Assembly (NCBI GenBank): GCA_002455425.1
Contig: DKKT01000044.1
Span: 1-20,338, forward strand
Reading direction: 5' to 3'
Origin: Chthonomonas sp. UBA6659
GTDB lineage: Bacteria; Armatimonadota; Fimbriimonadia; Fimbriimonadales; Fimbriimonadaceae
Length of the DNA stretch: 20,338 nucleotides
The notes beneath the pieces are model-generated. The model ran no database searches, was not told the origin of the DNA, and was given only the letters and a program-made list of their open reading frames with translations. A program made the position numbers and the translations under genes. Below, one piece after another: positions 1 to 6,068 of this stretch (positions are counted from its first letter, which is position 1; every line of letters begins with the position of its first letter).

Positions 1-2
1 TC

Positions 3-272
3 GATCTCCTCCGCATCTTCATGGCCTCGGAGAGGGCGCTCTGCGCCCAGCTTGCCGCTTCACTGCCCAAGACCATGCCCGCTGAGGACAGGGTGCGCGT
101 CACCCGTAAGGTCTTGGACTTCCTCGCCATCGACCGGACCTACGACGTCCCGTTCCTCAACGCGCTCGCCGACTGGTGGTCGCGACCCGACCTCTCTCCA
201 CTTGAGCATGGAAAGCCGAAGCCCGATCTGACGCCGTTGATCGAGCAGGCACGCCGCCTGCTCGATCGGTAA
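3..272 (+). CDS. 3' part of an unrecognised gene (5' end outside window)
   Basis: An open frame runs from the window edge (first full codon at 3) to a TAA at 270-272. The first in-window ATG is at 21, but the frame is open upstream of it (DLLRIF before the Met), so this is more likely the C-terminal piece of a longer protein than a small gene. The visible 89 residues look soluble and helical, with a charged middle (EDRVRVTRKVLDFLAIDR), a Trp pair (ADWWSRPD) and a basic tail ending ARRLLDR. I recognise no family. The stop lies two bases from the end of the convergent HNH gene, with no room for a separate terminator. Coding is supported by the continuous frame and normal composition, not by homology. 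Confidence 0.55.
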   Translation, partial: DLLRIFMASERALCAQLAASLPKTMPAEDRVRVTRKVLDFLAIDRTYDVPFLNALADWWSRPDLSPLEHGKPKPDLTPLIEQARRLLDR

Positions 273-274
273 TC

Positions 275-811
275 CTACGCGACGTGTTCGTTGGCGAACG
301 CCTCGAACACGGGCAGGTAGAGCTGCCAGTCCTCCTGCCCCCGTGCCTTCAGGTACGCCGGCAGCGAGATGTAGGGGATGAAGTGGGGCCGGCGAGGGGC
401 GCGGGCCAGCTTCATCTTCGCCTGCTGCGGGGTCTTGTCCCCCTTCTTGAGGTTGCACTTGCGGCAGCACGCCACGAGGTTGTCCCACGTGTGGGGACCT
501 CCCATCCAGCGCGGAACGACGTGGTCGATCGTGAGATCGCGCCCCTTCATCCCGCAGTACTGGCACGTGTAATGGTCGCGTGCCAGTACTGAATGGCGCG
601 ACAAGCGAAGCTGCGGCAAGGGCCGACGCACGTGGTAGCGCATCTTCACGATCGACGGTGCCGGAATCGGGCCCCTCGACGTGCGAACCGGCTGTTCGTG
701 CTCATGCACGACGTCGGCCTTGCCCAGCAGGATCAAGGCCATCGCGCGCCGCATGTTGCACACGTTCAGCGGCTCGAAGTCCGAATTCAGCAGAAGTACC
801 TCGTGCGCCAT
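275..811 (-). CDS. HNH endonuclease family protein
   Basis: This 178-residue protein belongs to the widespread chromosomal HNH family with an N-terminal LLLNSDFEPLNV block. The HNH core spans about residues 80-128. A zinc knuckle is formed by C83/C86 (CQYCG) and C116/C119 (CRKCN), with the catalytic D96-H97 in LTIDHVVPRWMGG, a central N111 (WDNLVACC) and N120. All signature residues are intact, so metal-dependent nicking or cleavage of nucleic acid is expected. The cellular role of this family is not established, and nothing here (no methylase, no phage genes) ties it to restriction or a prophage. The ATG at 809-811 is supported by a purine-rich GAGGAAAGG (822-830) 10 nt upstream. The gene may be read from a weak promoter near 913-941, in which case a hairpin/T-tract (852-889) lies in its leader. 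The coding strand is clear: the antisense frames lack any motif. Confidence 0.9.
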   Translation of the reverse strand: MAHEVLLLNSDFEPLNVCNMRRAMALILLGKADVVHEHEQPVRTSRGPIPAPSIVKMRYHVRRPLPQLRLSRHSVLARDHYTCQYCGMKGRDLTIDHVVPRWMGGPHTWDNLVACCRKCNLKKGDKTPQQAKMKLARAPRRPHFIPYISLPAYLKARGQEDWQLYLPVFEAFANEHVA

Positions 812-851
812 GAGTCGGTTACCTTTCCTCGCAATTGGACCAGGATCGAAT

Positions 852-889
852 CAAAAAGGAGCCCGCACGCTCAGGCGTGCGGACTCCTT
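852..889 (-). terminator. Strong hairpin plus T-tract in HNH upstream region
   Basis: Read on the - strand, arms AAGGAGtCCGCACGC and GCGTGCGGgCTCCTT (856-889; one mismatch) enclose a 4-base loop and run into TTTTTGA (852-858). This is a textbook intrinsic terminator for leftward transcripts. It sits 41 bp before the HNH start codon and about 210 bp after the nuoL stop. It could be a second terminator of the nuo operon, an attenuator in the HNH leader, or the 3' end of a small RNA. The sequence alone cannot separate these. Confidence 0.75.
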
Positions 890-912
890 GTGGAGCCGGG
901 AAGCACGCGCGT

Positions 913-941
913 ATTATCGTGTCCGTCCATGCGGGCGGCCA
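913..941 (-). promoter_or_regulatory. Possible weak promoter for the HNH gene
   Basis: On the - strand a GATAAT hexamer (913-918) lies 17 bp after TGGCCG (936-941). The -10 matches 5 of 6 positions of TATAAT, but the -35 matches only about 3 of 6. Transcription would begin near 906 and pass through the hairpin at 852-889 before the HNH start. Assignment is tentative. Confidence 0.25.
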
Positions 942-1000
942 CGACGCATAGCTACCGTGAACCTGGGCGTCGATGCGATCCATGTCTACTCTTGAGACGC

Positions 1001-1028
1001 AAAAAACCTCGGCATCGCTTCACGATGC
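1001..1028 (-). terminator. Terminator downstream of nuoL
   Basis: On the - strand a perfect 6-bp stem GCATCG/CGATGC (1012-1028) with loop TGAAG is followed, after CGAGG, by TTTTTT (1001-1006). It lies about 70 nt past the nuoL stop and fits an intrinsic terminator for the nuo operon. The 5-base gap between stem and T-run makes it weaker than the hairpin at 852-889. Confidence 0.5.
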
Positions 1029-1097
1029 ATCCGGGCCTTTACACGTCGTCAACATTATGCGGCGAATCTCGCTTCGGTCCTGGGTCTGGGTGGTCGA

Positions 1098-3317
1098 CTA
1101 CGGGCCGCCGACACCACGGTTCATGAGGTAGAGGAAGTAGCCGAGAAGGGCGACACCGCCGACGAGCATGAGAAGCGCGTAGCTGCGAACAAAGCCGGTC
1201 TGGAGGAGCCGAAGCAACTTGCCGAAGCCCCGCGTGGTCCGGGCGACACCGTTCACGACGCCATCGATCACACCCACGTCGAAGACCCGCCAGAGGCCCC
1301 GCGCCATCGCGCCTCCCCCGTCGACGCCGGCTTCGACCATCGCGTGGTCGAAGCCGAACTGATTGCCCGCCGATCGTCGGAAGACGCTCCATTTGGACAG
1401 GTCCCAGCCCTCTGCTCGAGGCAGTCCACGGAAGTACCAAGCGATGCCCGCGATCACGCCGCCCATTCCCGCCGCGATCGACAGCCAGAGCAGCGGCACG
1501 CCTGCCGGGTGCTCGTGGACCATTTCCGGCTTCAGGAGCGACAGCCCCTCCGGATAGAGCCAATTCTTGAACAGCTCGCCCTTGTAGAGGACGTAGCCGC
1601 CGATCAGGGAAAGGATCGCAAGGACGACGAGCGGGAACCACATCGAGGGATAGACCTCGCGCGGCGTGTGTTCGGGCGTCAAGTCGTGGTGATGCTCGTG
1701 GCCTTCGGCCTGAGCCCGCCGCTCCAGCTCCTCATCGGTGTAGAAGAAGCGATGGGGATCGTCGCCGTGATCGTGGCCGTGGGCGTCGTGCCCATGGTGG
1801 TCGTGGGCGTGAGCATGCTCGTCGTGGTGGGCATGACCCTCGGCCGGGGCGAGTCGCCACCGCTCCTCCTTGCCGAAGAACGTCAACCATGTCATCCGGG
1901 TCATGTAGAGCGCGGTGAGGAGCGCCACGAAGAGCCCGAGCCAGCCGGCCCACACCGCGACGTACTGCCCCTGCCACTCGGCGAAGTGCCCCCCAAGAGC
2001 CACCCCGAGGATCATCTCCTTGCTGTAGAAGCCGGCGAAGCCGTAGGCGCCTTCTCCCGAATAAGGGATGGCGATACCTGCGATCGCGAGCCAGCCGACG
2101 ATCATCGTCGCACCCGTGATCGGGAGGTACTTGATCAGCCGGCCGTAGTTCCTCATGTCCTGGTTGTGGGCCATCGCATGAATGACCGCACCGGCGCCAA
2201 GAAAGAGCAGCGCCTTGAAGAAAGCGTGGGTCGTGACGTGGAACATCCCGGTCCAGTAGCCGCCGGCCCCGACGCCGATGAACATGAATCCGAGTTGGCT
2301 GACGGTCGAGTAGGCGAGGACCTTCTTGATATCGGTCTGGCCGAAAGCGATGAGAGCCGCGAACAGAGCCGTGAACGCTCCGATGCACGCGACGAAAGCG
2401 GAGGCGACGGGCGAAGCCTCGAAGATCACATGAACGCGGTTGAGCAGGAAGACGCCGGCCGTGACCATCGTCGCGGCGTGAATGAGCGCGGAAACCGGCG
2501 TCGGACCGGCCATCGCGTCGGGAAGCCAGATGTAGAGCGGAAACTGGGCGGACTTACCCATCGCGCCGACGAAGAGCAGGAGCGCGATCGCGGTCGCAAC
2601 CCCGGGGCTGTCCTTGAGCAACGCGATCGCGTTCGGAAAGATGACGTCGTAGCTGAGCCAGCGCGGTCCGGGTTCGGCGAGTTTGTCGAGGTTCCCGGCC
2701 ATGAACGCCACGAGCAGGAACATGCCGAGGGTCATCCCCCAGTCCCCGATGCGATTGACGATGAACGCCTTGTTCGCGGCCTTCGCGTTGGCGAGGTCCT
2801 TGTACCAGAAGCCGATGAGGAGGTAGCTGCAGAGGCCAACCCCTTCCCATCCGATGAAGAGCATCACGAGGTTGTTGCCGAGCACGAGCACCAACATGAA
2901 CGCGATGAAGAGGTTCAAGTAGCAGAAGAAGCGGGTGTACTCCTTCTCCTCGGACATATAGCCGGTCGCGTAGAGGTGGATGAGCGCGCCGATGCCGGTG
3001 ATGATCAGCACCATCGTCATGCTCAACGGATCGATCAGCACCTCGAACGGGACATGAAGGCTCTTGAGGGTGATCCAGTCGAAGAGAGTGAGAACGAAGT
3101 CGCGGCGTCCCGCGTCCCAGCCGGTCAGCTTGACCGTGATGAGGACGCCGATGATGAAGGCGATCGCGATCGGAAGAACCGCGAGCGTGCCCATGATCTT
3201 CTTGCCGAGCTTCGGGCCAAGCGCGTCGACCACGATCTTGCCGCAAAGGGCCTGAATCAGGAAGCCGATCAGCGGCAACCCGATTACCCACCAAATCGAA
3301 CTGAGTTCAATATCCAA
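1098..3317 (-). CDS. nuoL: NADH-quinone oxidoreductase subunit L
   Basis: NuoL/ND5 is the distal antiporter-like proton-pumping subunit of complex I in the cytoplasmic membrane. The 739-residue product shows the family core: GWEGVGLCSYLLIGFW with the conserved Glu at 158, GKSAQFPLYIWLPDAMAGPTPVSALIHAATMVTAGVF (Lys255, His280), TDIKKVLAYSTVSQLGFM and the FYSKEMIL segment. It is longer than the usual 610-660 residues because of a His/Asp-rich hydrophilic loop at about 494-550 (18 His in 57 residues) and a long amphipathic C-terminal region. The start is TTG at 3315-3317, chosen because AAGGA (3325-3329) sits 7 nt upstream and the first residues lead into TM1. It begins 4 nt after the nuoK stop. 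No nuoM or nuoN follows, and two hairpin/T-tracts lie downstream, so L ends this transcription unit. Confidence 0.97.
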   Translation of the reverse strand: MDIELSSIWWVIGLPLIGFLIQALCGKIVVDALGPKLGKKIMGTLAVLPIAIAFIIGVLITVKLTGWDAGRRDFVLTLFDWITLKSLHVPFEVLIDPLSMTMVLIITGIGALIHLYATGYMSEEKEYTRFFCYLNLFIAFMLVLVLGNNLVMLFIGWEGVGLCSYLLIGFWYKDLANAKAANKAFIVNRIGDWGMTLGMFLLVAFMAGNLDKLAEPGPRWLSYDVIFPNAIALLKDSPGVATAIALLLFVGAMGKSAQFPLYIWLPDAMAGPTPVSALIHAATMVTAGVFLLNRVHVIFEASPVASAFVACIGAFTALFAALIAFGQTDIKKVLAYSTVSQLGFMFIGVGAGGYWTGMFHVTTHAFFKALLFLGAGAVIHAMAHNQDMRNYGRLIKYLPITGATMIVGWLAIAGIAIPYSGEGAYGFAGFYSKEMILGVALGGHFAEWQGQYVAVWAGWLGLFVALLTALYMTRMTWLTFFGKEERWRLAPAEGHAHHDEHAHAHDHHGHDAHGHDHGDDPHRFFYTDEELERRAQAEGHEHHHDLTPEHTPREVYPSMWFPLVVLAILSLIGGYVLYKGELFKNWLYPEGLSLLKPEMVHEHPAGVPLLWLSIAAGMGGVIAGIAWYFRGLPRAEGWDLSKWSVFRRSAGNQFGFDHAMVEAGVDGGGAMARGLWRVFDVGVIDGVVNGVARTTRGFGKLLRLLQTGFVRSYALLMLVGGVALLGYFLYLMNRGVGGP

Positions 3318-3321
3318 GACG

Positions 3322-3666
3322 CTATCCTTGCATCGCGCTCATTTCGTCGAGGTCCACCTCGTTGCGCAGACGGAAGATCGCCATGATGATGCCGAGCCCG
3401 ACGGCGACTTCGGCCGCCGCGACCGCCATCACGAAGATCACCATCATCTGGCCCGCCATCGCCGACTGGGTCACGGCCTCGCCGCTCAACATCGGCGACG
3501 GACTGTAGCGGGCGAAAGCGAGAAATGTGAGGTTCACGGCGTTGAGCATCAACTCGATGCACATGAACACCACCACCGGGTTGCGGCGGACGATGACGCC
3601 GACGGCACCGGTGCAAAACATGAACAGGCCGAGGGCCAGCAGCATCCAAAGCGGCACGCCGGTCAT
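3322..3666 (-). CDS. nuoK: NADH-quinone oxidoreductase subunit K
   Basis: NuoK/ND4L is a small three-TM proton-channel subunit of complex I. The product has 114 residues, slightly longer than the typical 100-102. The two membrane glutamates essential in the family are present: E38 in VFMCIELMLNAVNLTFLAF and E86 in AAAEVAVGLGI. The C-terminus ends with an acidic tail (NEVDLDEMSAMQG). The ATG at 3664-3666 overlaps the TGA of the upstream 32-codon ORF in the ATGA arrangement, which implies translational coupling. A GAGGAG lies only a few bases before the start. Confidence 0.97.
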   Translation of the reverse strand: MTGVPLWMLLALGLFMFCTGAVGVIVRRNPVVVFMCIELMLNAVNLTFLAFARYSPSPMLSGEAVTQSAMAGQMMVIFVMAVAAAEVAVGLGIIMAIFRLRNEVDLDEMSAMQG

Positions 3667-3761
3667 CGCTCGCTCCTCTTCTGTTCACGCACGATCACGA
3701 CAGCCGCCACGATCACAACCCCCATGAAGACGACCGCGAGGGCCATCAAGACAAAGAACAT
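3663..3761 (-). CDS. 32-residue single-pass membrane protein between nuoJ and nuoK
   Basis: This short frame encodes 32 residues: MFFVLMALAVVFMGVVIVAA, then VVIV and a charged tail REQKRSER. That gives one hydrophobic helix of about 23 residues with a positively charged end, which by the positive-inside rule would lie in the cytoplasm. Coding is supported by position: its ATG (3759-3761) overlaps the nuoJ stop as TGATG, GGAGG (3770-3774) lies exactly 8 nt upstream, and its TGA (3663-3665) overlaps the nuoK ATG as ATGA. It is thus chained into the operon on both sides. No standard bacterial complex I subunit matches it in size and place. It may be a lineage-specific accessory subunit or assembly helper, or a short coupling ORF whose translation matters more than its product. 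The first two are inference. Confidence 0.72.
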   Translation of the reverse strand: MFFVLMALAVVFMGVVIVAAVVIVREQKRSER

Positions 3762-4270
3762 CAGCCGATCCTCCGCTTGGCGAGCAAGATCGCGCCGACG
3801 ATGCCCACGAGGAGCAGAACGCTCGCGAGCTCGAAGGGCAGCGCATACGTGGTGAACAGGGTCCGCCCGATGTTCTCCGGCGTCCCGAAATCGTTGGCCG
3901 CCCGCGGTGGAGCCTGCGTCGCCATCATCGGGTAGAGGACCTGAAACGCGATCAAGCCGGCCAGGCCGGCCCCGACCACGACGCCGAGGAGCGGCTTCGA
4001 GTCGCGCTTCTCCATCAGCGCCTGGGGCGCGCCCAGGTTGAGGAGCATGATCACGAAGAGGAACAGCACCATGATCGCGCCGGTGTAGACCAGGATTTGC
4101 GTGATCCCGAGCAGCTGAGCGTTCAAGGCGAAGTAGATGAAGGCGAGGACGAAGAAGTTGACGACGAGGCAGAGGGCGGATCGGACCGGGTTGTTGAACG
4201 CGACCACGCCGATCGCGGCCAAGCACGCGATCCCGGCCATCGCCCCGAAGACCATCAGGTTGGTGTCCAC
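3761..4270 (-). CDS. nuoJ: NADH-quinone oxidoreductase subunit J
   Basis: NuoJ/ND6 is a five-TM membrane subunit of complex I that helps couple the quinone site to the pump chain. The 169-residue product has the family core NPVRSALCLVVNFFVLAFIYFALNAQLLGITQILVYTGAIMVLFLFVIMLLN, including the conserved YTGAIMVLF segment with the pi-bulge helix. The start is GTG at 4268-4270: GGGGAGG (4279-4285) is 8 nt upstream, and the start overlaps the nuoH TAG by one base (TAGTG). An in-frame ATG at 4253-4255 would put that SD 23 nt away. The gene follows nuoH directly. nuoI, which normally separates H and J, is absent. Confidence 0.95.
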   Translation of the reverse strand: MDTNLMVFGAMAGIACLAAIGVVAFNNPVRSALCLVVNFFVLAFIYFALNAQLLGITQILVYTGAIMVLFLFVIMLLNLGAPQALMEKRDSKPLLGVVVGAGLAGLIAFQVLYPMMATQAPPRAANDFGTPENIGRTLFTTYALPFELASVLLLVGIVGAILLAKRRIG

Positions 4271-5610
4271 TACGAACGCCTCCCCGGCTCGACCATCGTC
4301 ACGCTCCGCCGTGCCGGAGCCGGGTCCACGAGGGCGACCTGGCGCTTCTCGAGACTGGTCGTACCTTTCTTCTGCAGGGCCATCAGGTTCAGATAGAGAA
4401 GGACGACGAGGATCGCGGCCGCCCCCGCCGCAACGAGGCCGCCGAACGGCGGATACGCCGCGTTGCCCATGATCCAGATCGCGACGACGATGAAGTTCGC
4501 GACGGCGAGCGGCAACAGCGTCTTCCAGCCGAGCGACATGAGCTGATCGTAGCGAAGCCGCGGAAGCGTCGCCCGAAGCCAAATGTAGAACGTGATTCCG
4601 GCAAAGCACTTGAGCAGGAACCACGCCGGCGCACCGTAGTAATTCAGCTTGCCCATGAAATCGAAGAAGCCGGCCATCGAGGGGATCGACTCGGCGCAGG
4701 CCGCCCAATTGACGGGCAACAGGTTGTAGCCACCGAGGAAGACGGTCGCGAAGACGCCTCCGAAGACGAACATCGCCGCGTACTCACCCATGAAGAACAC
4801 GGCGAACTTCATCGAGCTGTACTCTGTGTGGTATCCGGCGATGATCTCGTTCTCGGCCTCGGGCAGGTCGAACGGGGCGCGGTTCGTCTCCGCGACCATG
4901 CAGATCAGGAAGATCAGACCGGCGACAAGCCCGAACGGCGTGAACAGGAACCAGTTCTGAATCCACGGAAACGCGCCCCAAAGCGCCGATTCCTGGGTCC
5001 GAACCATCTCGGTCATCTTCAGCGAGCCCGACGCCATCACGATCGCCGCGAGCGAGACGCCCATCGCGAGCTCGTAGCTGATCAGCTGGGCCGAAGACCG
5101 AAGTCCACCGAGGAGCGAGTACTTGTTGTTCGACGCGTACCCCGCCAAGACGACCCCGTACACGCCGAGCGACGAGATCGCCATCACGTAGAGAATGCCG
5201 ATGTCGACGTTCGCGATCGGGGTCCACATCGCCCACATGCCGGCCTCACCCGGGCTCTCGTGCAGCCACGGCGCGAACGGCAACGTGCCACCCAGCGCGA
5301 ACGCCGGAAACAAGGCGACCATCGGAGCGAGGAAGTAGAGGACACGGTCGACGGTGTTCGGCGTGACGTCCTCTTTGAGGAAGAGCTTCACCCCGTCCGC
5401 GATCGGCTGCAACAGCCCAAAGGTTCGGATCTTGCGACCACGAATCGTGAACGTCCCCGTCCGGTTCGGCCCGATCCGGTCCTGCATCCAGCTGAGCAGG
5501 CGTCGCTCCCACCAGATGAAGCCGGGCACGAGCAAGAGGATCGGGACGACGAAGACCAGAACCCGAACCAAAGCAAGTACCGTGGGATTGTCCCTCAGCC
5601 ACTCCACCAT
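4270..5610 (-). CDS. nuoH: NADH-quinone oxidoreductase subunit H
   Basis: NuoH/ND1 is the membrane subunit that forms the quinone-binding chamber and the junction with the peripheral arm. Diagnostic blocks are WERRLLSWMQDRIGPNRTG (34-52), GLLQPIADGVKLFLKED (65-81), ETNRAPFDLPEAENEIIAGYHTEYS (241-265) with its acidic cluster, and FYIWLRATLPRLRYDQLMSLGWKTLLPL (341-368). At 446 residues it is much longer than E. coli NuoH (325). The excess includes an insertion at about 296-330, an extra hydrophobic segment near 388-411 and a hydrophilic basic tail of about 35 residues. It is the first gene of the unit. The ATG at 5608-5610 is the natural start, but no strong SD precedes it. A TAAAGT lies 11 nt upstream, so the transcript may be nearly leaderless. 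Confidence 0.97.
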   Translation of the reverse strand: MVEWLRDNPTVLALVRVLVFVVPILLLVPGFIWWERRLLSWMQDRIGPNRTGTFTIRGRKIRTFGLLQPIADGVKLFLKEDVTPNTVDRVLYFLAPMVALFPAFALGGTLPFAPWLHESPGEAGMWAMWTPIANVDIGILYVMAISSLGVYGVVLAGYASNNKYSLLGGLRSSAQLISYELAMGVSLAAIVMASGSLKMTEMVRTQESALWGAFPWIQNWFLFTPFGLVAGLIFLICMVAETNRAPFDLPEAENEIIAGYHTEYSSMKFAVFFMGEYAAMFVFGGVFATVFLGGYNLLPVNWAACAESIPSMAGFFDFMGKLNYYGAPAWFLLKCFAGITFYIWLRATLPRLRYDQLMSLGWKTLLPLAVANFIVVAIWIMGNAAYPPFGGLVAAGAAAILVVLLYLNLMALQKKGTTSLEKRQVALVDPAPARRSVTMVEPGRRS

Positions 5611-5621
5611 ACGCAGAGGTG

Positions 5622-5645
5622 ACTTTACCTGCTCCGAGTCGGAGC
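5622..5645 (-). promoter_or_regulatory. Candidate nuoH promoter with overlapping 15-bp dyad
   Basis: TAAAGT (- strand, 5622-5627) is 11 nt from the nuoH ATG and resembles a -10. Immediately upstream lies the perfect inverted repeat GCTCCGAGTCGGAGC (5631-5645; 7-bp arms, one central base), in what would be the -10/-35 spacer. A repressor site there could control the nuo operon. No good -35 is visible, and chance is not excluded in GC-rich DNA. Confidence 0.3.
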
Positions 5646-5759
5646 GAACCGGCGGACATCCCGGCCTTCGCCGGACACGGGTGGAGCCGTCCCCACCGAC
5701 GGTTCGAACGCGCTCGTGGGATGTCGCGAGGAGCCGTCGACCCGTCGGGGAACGTCACC

Positions 5760-6009
5760 TGGACCCTGGCCGAACACGCCGAGAATCTCTCCAAACCCGC
5801 CGGAACTCCATCCAGACCGACCGGACCCAAGCCCGGCTCATCCGAACTCCCTCCAGACCTCCCTGAACCCGATCCAGGCCCCCTGGAACTCCCTCCAGCC
5901 CCGCCGGAACTCCCTCCCGAAACGCCAGAACCCGGTCCGGCTCGCCGGAAAGCGATCCCGGCGTGCCTGAACACCCGCCCGACCCGCAGAAAATGGCTCC
6001 AGAATGGCA
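5760..6009. repeat. Degenerate 21-nt tandem repeat array, about 12 units
   Basis: Successive units begin at 5760, 5781, 5802, 5823, 5844, 5865, 5885, 5906, 5927, 5947, 5968 and 5989. The spacing is 21 nt except for two units of 20. The shared core on the + strand is roughly GGAACYCCMTCCAG followed by a C-rich 7-mer ending CC. Units starting 5802, 5844, 5885 and 5906 are the most alike (GGAACTCCCTCC or one or two changes). The outer units are more diverged, and the last (GAAAATGGCTCCAGAATGGC) is A-rich. The array ends beside the -35 region of the 6069 gene. A 21-nt period equals two DNA helical turns, and also seven codons. The 20-nt units break the reading frame, arguing against a heptad protein repeat. 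Function is unknown. Confidence 0.8.
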
Positions 6010-6026
6010 ATTGTGCCGAGTCTTGA

Positions 6027-6060
6027 TGCTAGAATTCACTCCAGGTAGATTCCTAAGGAG
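6027..6060 (+). promoter_or_regulatory. Extended -10 promoter and SD of the 6069 gene
   Basis: TGCTAGAAT (6027-6035) is an extended -10 (TGn plus TAGAAT, 5/6 to consensus). It predicts a start near 6042 and a leader of about 27 nt. AAGGAG (6055-6060) is a strong SD placed 8 nt before the ATG. No clear -35 is present, which extended -10 promoters can tolerate. The repeat array ends about 18 bp upstream. Confidence 0.5.
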
Positions 6061-6068
6061 ACAGGACA

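Larger units (their letters stand above)
5611..6068. other. Gene-free region between divergent nuoH and the 6069 gene
   Basis: This 458-bp region separates two divergently transcribed units. Next to nuoH it holds a -10-like TAAAGT (- strand, 5622-5627), a perfect dyad (5631-5645) and a second GC-rich inverted repeat (CCGGCG at 5649-5654 with CGCCGG at 5669-5674). Positions 5760-6009 are the 21-nt repeat array. The + strand promoter and SD of the 6069 gene follow. Frames are open in both directions through the repeat because it is GC-rich and nearly a multiple of three, but none has a convincing start, SD or family match. Confidence 0.7.

Noticed and set aside
275..811. HNH gene as part of a prophage, homing intron or restriction system
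   Set aside because: No methylase, terminase, intron structure or other mobile-element gene is nearby, and this HNH subfamily is usually a stand-alone chromosomal gene.
1780..1850. Direct repeats of GTGG/CGTGGGC-type words on the + strand
   Set aside because: They are the complement of the His/Asp codon run in nuoL, not an independent DNA repeat.
1344..3386. A 680-codon open frame on the + strand opposite nuoL
   Set aside because: It is antisense to a strongly conserved gene. The product is Glu/Arg/His/Asp-rich with no fold or SD, as expected from GC-rich third-position bias.
4253..4255. ATG as start of nuoJ
   Set aside because: The only good SD (4279-4285) is 8 nt from the GTG at 4270 and 23 nt from this ATG. 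The GTG also overlaps the nuoH stop.
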